35,524 bases of DNA from Phycisphaerales bacterium (GTDB lineage Bacteria; Planctomycetota; Phycisphaerae; Phycisphaerales; UBA1924): positions 1 to 35,524 of the forward strand of contig JACMLW010000091.1 in assembly GCA_014379385.1 (NCBI GenBank), in the 5' to 3' direction. Below the pieces are notes generated by a model. That model was not told the DNA's origin. It saw nothing but the letters and a program-made list of their open reading frames with translations, and ran no database searches. The translations under genes and the position numbers were made by a program. Numbering within the stretch: the stretch's first letter is position 1; the number at the start of each line of letters is the position of its first letter. This document shows, in pieces, positions 26,412 through 33,332 of the stretch.

Positions 26412-27884
26412 TCAGAACGAGAGCGTCACGGCGAAGAGCACGAAGTGCCGTACATCGCGCTCGCCCAGAATCGCCGACCCCGGAAAGAACGCGCCGTACC
26501 GCAGGTTGAACGCCAGATCACTCGTGATCCGATAGTTCATGAACAAATCCGTCTCCACGCCCAGGAACGCCTCGTCGCGCGTCGGCTCGTCGATCGGACC
26601 GTCGTCGTTGAGCTTCCCGAGCACAAAGAAGTCGCCGCCGATCTGCAACCTGCTGAAATCTCGATTGTCGCGAAGCGGGAACGTGCTCGCGCCGAGCCGC
26701 AGCGACATGATGTTGCTTAGTGACGGCGCGAACGCAAGCCCCGTGTTCGTGAACCCCAGCGAGTTGTAGGCCTCGTCGTTCGTACCCGTGAGGTTGCCGC
26801 CCACCGTCTCGGACGTCAGTTGCCGGTCACCATCGCCCGTCGCGAACAGCGTCTCGATCTGCGCCACCGAAAAATTCTTGTCGCGGAACTGGTACGACAG
26901 CTGCGCCCGCGCCGCCATCGCGCTGATGTCTTCTTTCGTCTGTCCCCCCGACGTCCGCAGCGGATCGCTCGTGCTCTCGCCGGTCTGGAACACCATCTCC
27001 GCGAGGTACAGCCAGTCCGCCCCGATGCTCCCGTTCGAGCCCACGCCCAGATACGCTGACTCGTAGTTGAAGTCCACCGACGTCAGCACCCCGAACCTCG
27101 CCGCCGAGTCCGTGTTGTAGTCCTCCATGTACAGCCCGTACCCGTACACCTCGTGACCCGACTCCGTCCGGTACTTCAGCATCCCCCCGAAGAACCCCCG
27201 CCGTGTGTCGCTGTCAAACTCCTCGCGGCTCGCATCAAAGTCCACGATCGCCTCGTCCGACGGCGTGATCCCGATCAGCCCGTCAATGAGCCAGTGGTTA
27301 TCGATCACCAGCGTGGGCCGGGCCGCGTACAGCTGTTCCGACAGCGCCAGGCCCGCGCCCCAGTCCACGAACTGGCGACCCACCCGAAGGTTCAGGTCCA
27401 CCCCACCCCGCCCGTTCTCATCCGGTTGCGAGGCCCCGCCCCAGTTGAGGTCGTACCAATACCGGTCGAACACCGGCTCCGCCCACTGATCTCCTCGGTC
27501 GTCAAAGCTATCCCCCGGGCTGAAATCGCGGTACCGTGCCCGCGCCCGCGCAAACACCGTGTGGACATCGAACGACGCCCGCGTGAACACCGTCGTGTCG
27601 TACTGCAGCATCCGTCGGCTGTTGGCGCGGCTGTCGTTCAGGTGCAGCGCCGTGAACGTGAAGTACCCGCCCGCCTCCGCGTACGCCTGCTCCGTGAAGC
27701 TCAGCGTGCGCCGCGCCACCATCGCAGCGCTGTCCGGCTCCGCCTGACGAACCGCACGCTCGAGCCGTCGCTCATCCGGCTGCGCCAGTCCGATCGCCGG
27801 CGCCGCCAGAAGCACCGCCAGCGCCCGCGCGCCACGACCCGGATCCTTCCGCCCGCACTTCACCTTTGCCTGGTCATTCCACAT
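26412..27884 (-). CDS. Outer-membrane beta-barrel protein (porin or alginate-export type)
   Basis: 490 residues from ATG 27884, which has AAGGA about 11 bases upstream; ATG 27893 is in frame but its AAGGA is adjacent to the start. The signal peptide is ARALAVLLAAPAIGLA. Alternating hydrophobic strands dominate, with aromatic girdle patterns (FTFTALHLND, VYGYGLYMEDYNTDS, LNLRVGRQFVDWGAGLA, MNYRITSDLAFNLRYGAFFP), and the chain ends in Phe (FAVTLSF), as outer-membrane barrels do. RQFVDWGAGL and the long acidic loops resemble the alginate-export barrel family. It is first in the operon and 66 bases ahead of the lipoprotein gene. The transported solute is not deducible. Confidence 0.8.
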   Translation of the reverse strand: MWNDQAKVKCGRKDPGRGARALAVLLAAPAIGLAQPDERRLERAVRQAEPDSAAMVARRTLSFTEQAYAEAGGYFTFTALHLNDSRANSRRMLQYDTTVFTRASFDVHTVFARARARYRDFSPGDSFDDRGDQWAEPVFDRYWYDLNWGGASQPDENGRGGVDLNLRVGRQFVDWGAGLALSEQLYAARPTLVIDNHWLIDGLIGITPSDEAIVDFDASREEFDSDTRRGFFGGMLKYRTESGHEVYGYGLYMEDYNTDSAARFGVLTSVDFNYESAYLGVGSNGSIGADWLYLAEMVFQTGESTSDPLRTSGGQTKEDISAMAARAQLSYQFRDKNFSVAQIETLFATGDGDRQLTSETVGGNLTGTNDEAYNSLGFTNTGLAFAPSLSNIMSLRLGASTFPLRDNRDFSRLQIGGDFFVLGKLNDDGPIDEPTRDEAFLGVETDLFMNYRITSDLAFNLRYGAFFPGSAILGERDVRHFVLFAVTLSF

Positions 27885-28153
27885 GCGAACCATTCCTTGA
27901 TCGAGGCACCGCGGCCCCATGTTCCCTTTGTATCCGATCGCCGCCCACCGTGCCCGCTGCTTACCCGCCCACCCCCCAATCCACACGATGGACCCTGACC
28001 GGCCCCCCAGGCTGACGCCACCCCAAATTCCACCGCTTCATTTTGAATAATGGCCTTGCAGCTAAGCCCCACTGCCGCAGATGATAAACGATTGCTGGCC
28101 GCCATGGCTGCGCCGCCTATCCCGCCGTTTGTTCCTGTCGAGATCTCTTTGTC

Positions 28154-28159
28154 AAGGAG
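28154..28159 (+). promoter_or_regulatory. Strong ribosome binding site of the LEPR repeat protein
   Basis: AAGGAG lies six bases before the ATG at 28166 and fixes the start. The 281-base region between the divergent barrel gene and this gene (27885-28165) holds no other clear signal; short AT-rich patches near 28040-28050 and 28080-28090 could be promoter parts, but the hexamer spacing is poor. Confidence 0.7.
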
Positions 28160-28165
28160 CCCGCC

Positions 28166-30814
28166 ATGACTAGCGCCACATCCAGAGACCGTCATGCCAA
28201 GTCCCTCGCCCACCGGAGCGGCCGCCCCTCATCGTTCTTCGATCAACTCGAGCCCCGCCAACTCCTCACCGCCATCATCTGGGACGGCGGCGCCGGCGAC
28301 AACTTCTGGCACTCCGCGGCGAACTGGAGCGGCGACACCGTCCCCACAGCCGCCGACGACGCGGTCATCTCGCTCCCGGCCTCCAGCCCCACGATCATCT
28401 ACAACGCCACCTCGGGCGCTCGTTCCGTCCGCAGCCTGATCAATGACGAGGCCATGACCATCAGCGGCGGCGCGCTGAGCATACTTCAGCCCTCGACATT
28501 CAACGGCCCCCTCACCGTCAGCAGCGGCACCCTCGATCTCGCCGGTGCGACCCTTTTCGATGGAGCCGTCTCCTTCTCCAACGGCACCATCACGGGCTCC
28601 GGAGACATGACCTTCAACGGGTCTTTCGACTGGTCCTTCGGCACGCTTGGCGGGTCCGGTACCAGCACCATCTCGACCAGCGGCTCGCTCGCCCTCTCGG
28701 GCTCCACCCACACCCTCGGCCGCGACCTTATCAACGACGGCTCCGCGACCTGGACCGCCGGCAACGTCCACTTCGACGGCGCCACATTCACCAGCAACGG
28801 CCAGTTCACCGCCACCTTCGCGAGCATTGCGAGCATGATGGGCATCTCCGGCGTCAACACCTTCGCCAACACCGGCACATTCCAGAAGCTCGGCGCCGGC
28901 AACGCACGTTTCATCGCCTCGAGCACCGACGTCGCGTTCAACAACTCCGGCACCGCCACGGTCGCCTCGGGGGAGCTCTCACTCCACGCCGGAGGCCTAA
29001 ACCTTGGTACGTTCGCTGTCGGCGCCACCCTCAACTTCTCTGGTTCCGCCTACACGAACGGCGCTACCTCAATCATCGGCGGCACCGGCGACATCAGCAC
29101 GACCGCCGGCACCGTGACCTTCGCCGGCACCCACACCGGATTCACCGGTGACTTCTCTCAATCCGGCGGAACCGCCACAGCGAACTCGCCCTTTCCCAAC
29201 ATCTCGACCGGTCTGTTCACCAACGGAACGCTGAACGGCTCGGCCGACGTCACCTTCGGGTCCACCTTCACCTGGAACTTCGGAGAGATGTCCGGCACGG
29301 GACGCACCATCATCGGACCCGGCGCGACCGCCACCCTTGCCTCCTCCACCCACACGCTCATGCGTGAGCTTACTAACAACGGCGCCATCAACTGGACCGC
29401 CGGCAACATCAACTTCAACAACGGAACCCTCGCCAACAACGGCACCCTCACCACAAGCTCCACCGGGATCATCCAGGCCCTCGGCATCGGCGGCGCCAAC
29501 GTCATCAGCAATGCCGGCCAGTTCATCCGCTCCGGACCCGGCGAGACCCGCTTCATCGTCTCCACCACCGGCGTCGCCTTTAACAACACCGGCACCGTCA
29601 CTATCTCCGGCGGCACCCTCAACATCGGCGCGGGCGGCACCAGTTCCGGCACCATGAGCCCCGCGGCCGGCGCCACCCTCGAGTTCTCAGGCAATCTCAC
29701 CTATACCCACACCCCCGCCTCTTCCGTTCAGGGCGCCTCCGGCACCCTTCTCGTCAGCGCCGGCACCGTCAACTTCGAGGGAGCCGTCTCCGGCATTGAG
29801 TCCTTCGACCAGTCCGGCGGCACCGCCAACTTCAACACCACGTCTACCGCCACCTTCGTCGGCGGCAACATCTCCAACGGCACCCTCGCCGGCTCCTCCG
29901 GCGTCTCGTTCTCCGGCGTCCTGGCCTGGACCTTCGGCACCATGACCGGCTCAGGCCAGACCATCATCACCCCCACCGGTTCCCTCAGCTTGAACTCGAG
30001 CACACACACGCTGGAGCGGACGCTCACCAACAACGGCGCCATCAACTGGACCGCCGGCAATATCAACCTGAACAACGGGGCGATCAACAACACCGCGAAC
30101 TTCACAGCCAACTCTGCCGGTGTCCTTCAGGTCGTCGGCATTGGAGGCGTGAATACCTTCAACAACACCGGCACGCTCAACAAGCTCGGCGCAGGCGAGC
30201 TCCGCTTCACCTTCTCCAGCAGCGGCGTCACGCTCCTCAACCCCGGCACCATCAACGTCCAGTCCGGGGACATCGCCCTCAACCAGGCCATCTTCACGAA
30301 CTCCGGCAGCATCTCGCTCCTCGCCGGCTCGCAAATCGCCGTCACCGGCGCCTTCGTGCAGACCGACACCGGCTCCCTCACCACCCAGCTCGCCGGAACC
30401 GCCGCGAACGACCTCGGCCGCATGACCTCCACACTCACAGCCACCATCGAGGGCGACCTCACCGCCACACTCCTCGGTGGCTTCAACCCCCAGCGCTTCG
30501 ACCGCTTCGACATCGTCACCGGCTCCACGCTCGTCGGCACCTTCGACACCGTCACCTTCCCCGCCGCCGCGGCCAACCGCAAATGGGCCATCGTCTACCA
30601 GACCAACCGCGCGCAGCTCCTCTACACCTCCATCGCCGACTGGGACAACTCCGGCACCATCGGCTCCGCCGACATCACCGCCTTCCTCGCCGCTTGGTTC
30701 GCCGATCTCCAGAACAACACCCTCATCGCCGACTTCGACCACAACAACACCACCGGCTCTTCCGACATCACCGCCTTCCTAACCGCCTGGTTCTTCGCCC
30801 TCGGCGGAGGCTAA
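28166..30814 (+). CDS. LEPR-motif secreted repeat protein with C-terminal calcium-loop pair
   Basis: 882 residues. FFDQLEPRQLLTAIIWDGG near residue 25 is the planctomycete LEPR export or surface motif. A domain start of the type GGAGDNFWHSAANWSGDTVP follows, as in autotransporter-like adhesins. Three long Gly/Ser/Thr/Asn-rich repeats of about 215 residues come next, predicted as a beta-helix; shared landmarks are STHTL, WTAGN, NNTGT and LGAGxxRF. The C-terminus has two dockerin-like calcium loops, DWDNSGTIGSADITAFLAAWF and DFDHNNTTGSSDITAFLTAWF (both shown only to the end of the motif), which are common in Phycisphaerae. It is probably a surface or extracellular structural protein or adhesin. 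No enzyme domain is visible. Confidence 0.85.
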   Translation: MTSATSRDRHAKSLAHRSGRPSSFFDQLEPRQLLTAIIWDGGAGDNFWHSAANWSGDTVPTAADDAVISLPASSPTIIYNATSGARSVRSLINDEAMTISGGALSILQPSTFNGPLTVSSGTLDLAGATLFDGAVSFSNGTITGSGDMTFNGSFDWSFGTLGGSGTSTISTSGSLALSGSTHTLGRDLINDGSATWTAGNVHFDGATFTSNGQFTATFASIASMMGISGVNTFANTGTFQKLGAGNARFIASSTDVAFNNSGTATVASGELSLHAGGLNLGTFAVGATLNFSGSAYTNGATSIIGGTGDISTTAGTVTFAGTHTGFTGDFSQSGGTATANSPFPNISTGLFTNGTLNGSADVTFGSTFTWNFGEMSGTGRTIIGPGATATLASSTHTLMRELTNNGAINWTAGNINFNNGTLANNGTLTTSSTGIIQALGIGGANVISNAGQFIRSGPGETRFIVSTTGVAFNNTGTVTISGGTLNIGAGGTSSGTMSPAAGATLEFSGNLTYTHTPASSVQGASGTLLVSAGTVNFEGAVSGIESFDQSGGTANFNTTSTATFVGGNISNGTLAGSSGVSFSGVLAWTFGTMTGSGQTIITPTGSLSLNSSTHTLERTLTNNGAINWTAGNINLNNGAINNTANFTANSAGVLQVVGIGGVNTFNNTGTLNKLGAGELRFTFSSSGVTLLNPGTINVQSGDIALNQAIFTNSGSISLLAGSQIAVTGAFVQTDTGSLTTQLAGTAANDLGRMTSTLTATIEGDLTATLLGGFNPQRFDRFDIVTGSTLVGTFDTVTFPAAAANRKWAIVYQTNRAQLLYTSIADWDNSGTIGSADITAFLAAWFADLQNNTLIADFDHNNTTGSSDITAFLTAWFFALGGG
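28541..30300 (+). repeat. Three internal repeats of 214-218 codons
   Basis: The STHTL landmark starts at 28703, 29345 and 29999, giving periods of 642 and 654 bases, both multiples of three. Units 2 and 3 are closest: an identical block of about 32 bases covers the NNGAINWTAGN codons at 29375 and 30029. This suggests a duplication more recent than the one that formed unit 1, or gene conversion between units. Confidence 0.85.
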
Positions 30815-30950
30815 TGCGTTCCGCCGGGATGCGGGCGACCCGGCCGTGTCATCCTTCACTGAACAACGCGCCGGCCGCTGCGCATCACGGAGCAGGAAAC
30901 TCCGAGCGCCCCTCATAGGGAAGCTCTTCGCATATCCTGCCACGCTCACC

Positions 30951-31038
30951 GGGCCCGTGGCGGAACTGGCAGACGCGACGGACTTAAAATCCGTTGGTGG
31001 TTCATCCCACCGTGCGGGTTCGATTCCCGCCGGGCCCA
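30951..31038 (+). tRNA. tRNA-Leu (anticodon UAA)
   Basis: 88 bases with a complete cloverleaf. The acceptor stem GGGCCCG (30951-30957) pairs with CGGGCCC (31031-31037), with discriminator A at 31038. The D arm is GCG/CGC and the anticodon stem is ACGGA/TCCGT with loop CTTAAAA, so the anticodon is TAA. A long class II variable arm (GGTGG/CCACC) is present, and the T arm is GCGGG/CCCGC with TTCGATT. The long variable arm and A73 fit leucine. CCA is not encoded (TT follows). It is preceded by 136 bases after the LEPR gene. Confidence 0.97.
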
Positions 31039-31994
31039 TTCCCCCCCGCAGGCTTGCTCGCCACGAACGCCAGCCCCGGCGTCACGTGCTTCACCAACCC
31101 CGCCGGAACCCGCGGCATGATCAGCCGCGTGCTCCGGAACTCGCCCTGCACCAATCCCCGATCCCCGCGCGCCCTGCGAATCGAGGCCGCGTCCCCCGGC
31201 ACAAACCGGTCCGGGTACCGCATCTCCGGCACCGCCCAGAACGAACCAGTCACCTCGAGCCCGCTCCCCTCAATCATTCGCCGCAAGGCGCCGTACGAGT
31301 GCAGCAGCCCACCGGGCCGACGCTTCCCCCTGAGCCGAAGCCCGAGATGCATCAGCCACCGCGGCAAGGTATTTCCGAAGCGCATCCCATGTGCGTGCTC
31401 GTCGGGTCTCCCCAGCAGCCGCCCGAGCGCAAACCTGTTTTTCGTTGAGAGAAACAGCACGCCCCCCGGCCTGAGCACCCGCGCCATCTCGCGCAGCATC
31501 CGCTTCTGCGCTCCTACGGCCGAACCCGCGTCGCGCGTCCCGCACCACTCCAACACCAGGTTCAGCACCACAACGTCAAACGTGCCGTCAAGATACGGCA
31601 ACTCGCAATCGTCCCCCCCGCACGCCACGCTCACATTCCCCAGCCCCTCTTGCCGGCAGCGCTCCTGGCAGAACTCCGCCTGCTGCCGCACCACCTCGAT
31701 TGCATGCACGCTCTTCGCACGCCGCGCCAGCGTAACGGTGTGCTGCCCGAGGCTCGCGCCGATCTCCAGCACGCGCGACTCGGAACTGATGGGCAGCAGG
31801 TCCATGAACGCCGTGCGCGAGGCGTCGGTCACATATTTGCGGGTGCTCTCGTTGTCCGCATACTCCTCGTCGACCGCTTCACGCCACCCCATCCGGCCCA
31901 GCCGCGCCACCACCCGCCCGATCCGTTCCGCGTCCTTGTCCTCTCCGGCCGGATACCGCAGAAACACCGGCACCCTGCCGGCCTCTCCTCCCAT
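31002..31994 (-). CDS. SAM-dependent methyltransferase (class I)
   Basis: About 330 residues from ATG 31994; GTG 31973 with GGAGGAGAGG upstream is a good alternative, and the frame is open to 32201, inside the previous gene. Motif I is VLEIGASLGQHT and the acidic partner is AIEVV. The motif II and III-like parts are FDVVVLNLVLEW and VLRPGGVLFLSTKNRF, so the Rossmann SAM-binding fold is intact. A C-terminal region with HSYGALRRMIEGSGLEV is typical of small-molecule methyltransferases. The substrate is unknown. The gene ends inside the tRNA-Leu gene on the opposite strand: its last dozen residues (GNGPGGNRTRTVG) are encoded by antisense tRNA sequence. It follows the phosphotransferase gene by 142 bases. 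Confidence 0.85.
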   Translation of the reverse strand: MGGEAGRVPVFLRYPAGEDKDAERIGRVVARLGRMGWREAVDEEYADNESTRKYVTDASRTAFMDLLPISSESRVLEIGASLGQHTVTLARRAKSVHAIEVVRQQAEFCQERCRQEGLGNVSVACGGDDCELPYLDGTFDVVVLNLVLEWCGTRDAGSAVGAQKRMLREMARVLRPGGVLFLSTKNRFALGRLLGRPDEHAHGMRFGNTLPRWLMHLGLRLRGKRRPGGLLHSYGALRRMIEGSGLEVTGSFWAVPEMRYPDRFVPGDAASIRRARGDRGLVQGEFRSTRLIMPRVPAGLVKHVTPGLAFVASKPAGGNGPGGNRTRTVG

Positions 31995-32136
31995 GCACGC
32001 TGCGCCCCCGTAAGCACAGGCCCCCGCGTCGAACTCGCCTCGCGCTTTATACGCGCCGTTCAGGTCCAGTTGACTCAATGCCCCACTCCGATGCACAAAC
32101 CCGCTGACGTTAAACGCAACACCGCGAACTCTAGCT

Positions 32137-33138
32137 CTAGACCCCGCCAGCCGTCTGCAAGCTTCCCATCGCAACCTCGCCGCGTTCGCCCGTTTCAGCA
32201 AGGTGCGCCAGTCCAGATTGACAGATTCTCCAGCAATGTTCCGCGCACCGCGCGTGCAGCTCCGGACGAAAGCAACCCAGGTTCTGACCCAGGTGCCCGA
32301 TCGACGCCATCAGATGCCCCGACGTGTCCATCGGTTCGCACCCCATCGCCGACGACATCCGCCGGATGAGCCCCGCCACCCCTCCCGACCGCATCCCCAT
32401 GGAGCGCGCAAGGCGGATCGCGTCGTACATCCCGTACCCGCGACCGTTGGCCCCCGGCCAGTCGATCACCGTGAACCGGTAGCGATTCTTCTCGCAGCCC
32501 TCGGCGGCCCGCCCCCGGAGATTCCCCTGCCAGAAATCGTTGTGATCGAGCACGTGCGACGGTCTCCACTCGCCCGCGCGCAGCCGCCGCAGCGCGGCCG
32601 CGGCCGCATCTCGGATCGAGCCGCTGTAAAGCTCCGATCCGTACACCGCCTCGAGCGCTGCCCCGTAAGCGATCGTGGCGTCACGTCCCGACATCCCCGC
32701 CGCCTTCCGTGATGCCTCGCTCGCGCCGGCCAGCCACTCAATCACTTCCCGGATGACGCCGGGCTTGCGCACATGTCCCGCAATCCCCGATACCCGCAGC
32801 GGAGTGCAGTACGGCCACACCGCATAACTCAATCCCTCGATCGTCCCCGCCGCAATCGGCTCCAGAATCGCTTCCGCGAAGGGCGAACCGACCAGCTCAC
32901 GCGCCGTCGCCGCGTTACGAACCGCGTTCTCCACTAACATTGGACCGTCCGGAGAGGCGAGCGCGATCACCACCCGGGCCCGACCCAATCGGTCGTAGCC
33001 AATCGCGTTAACGCTGCCGTCCGCAACGGTCTCCTGCTTTGCCACGCGCTCAAACCGGCTAAGCGCCATGCCTGAGCTCGCGAGTTGTTGCAGCACAGCG
33101 CCGATTCGTACTTCGGCCCTAGGGTGGAACCACGACAT
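32137..33138 (-). CDS. APH/choline-kinase-like phosphotransferase
   Basis: 333 residues. The kinase-like fold is shown by the Brenner-type motif HNDFWQGN (catalytic Asp, metal-binding Asn) and the DFG-equivalent FTVIDWPGANGRGYGMYDAIRL (magnesium-binding Asp in IDW). The N-terminal lobe holds the glycine-poor nucleotide region usual in this superfamily. Such enzymes phosphorylate small hydroxyl substrates such as aminoglycosides, choline, sugars or nucleosides. The substrate cannot be read from the sequence. The pairing with a methyltransferase gene suggests modification of a shared small molecule or glycan. The start ATG 33138 has a weak ribosome site; a putative promoter lies just upstream. 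Confidence 0.78.
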   Translation of the reverse strand: MSWFHPRAEVRIGAVLQQLASSGMALSRFERVAKQETVADGSVNAIGYDRLGRARVVIALASPDGPMLVENAVRNAATARELVGSPFAEAILEPIAAGTIEGLSYAVWPYCTPLRVSGIAGHVRKPGVIREVIEWLAGASEASRKAAGMSGRDATIAYGAALEAVYGSELYSGSIRDAAAAALRRLRAGEWRPSHVLDHNDFWQGNLRGRAAEGCEKNRYRFTVIDWPGANGRGYGMYDAIRLARSMGMRSGGVAGLIRRMSSAMGCEPMDTSGHLMASIGHLGQNLGCFRPELHARCAEHCWRICQSGLAHLAETGERGEVAMGSLQTAGGV

Positions 33139-33144
33139 ATCTCA

Positions 33145-33172
33145 ACTATATCATGATTTAGCCTGTTCTTAA
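33145..33172 (-). promoter_or_regulatory. Candidate promoter for the phosphotransferase gene
   Basis: On the minus strand TTAAGA (33167-33172) and TATAGT (33145-33150) are separated by 16 bases. The stretch 33139-33195 is the most AT-rich in the window. The start codon would follow within 10 bases of the -10, so the leader would be very short. Sequence match only. Confidence 0.4.
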
Positions 33173-33332
33173 TCAAAATGTGGTTGAATTCCTGACAAGT
33201 TGGCCCCCCCCTTCCGCCGACCTATTTGTCAAGCCAGGTCGAGGGTTCAATATCGGACGCGCGTGGTTCCCGCTCGGCCGATCGCCATGCCCGCCCCTAG
33301 GGTTCGCGCCGCCCCCCTCGCTACGGTTGCCC

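Noticed and set aside
25461-26720. A 419-codon open frame on the plus strand
   Set aside because: It spans the starts and ends of three real minus-strand genes and encodes an Arg/Pro-rich chain.
27860-28213. A 117-codon minus-strand frame covering the gap before the LEPR gene
   Set aside because: Gly/Ser/Ala-rich with no domain or ribosome site; it overlaps the starts of both flanking genes, whose starts are supported by ribosome sites.
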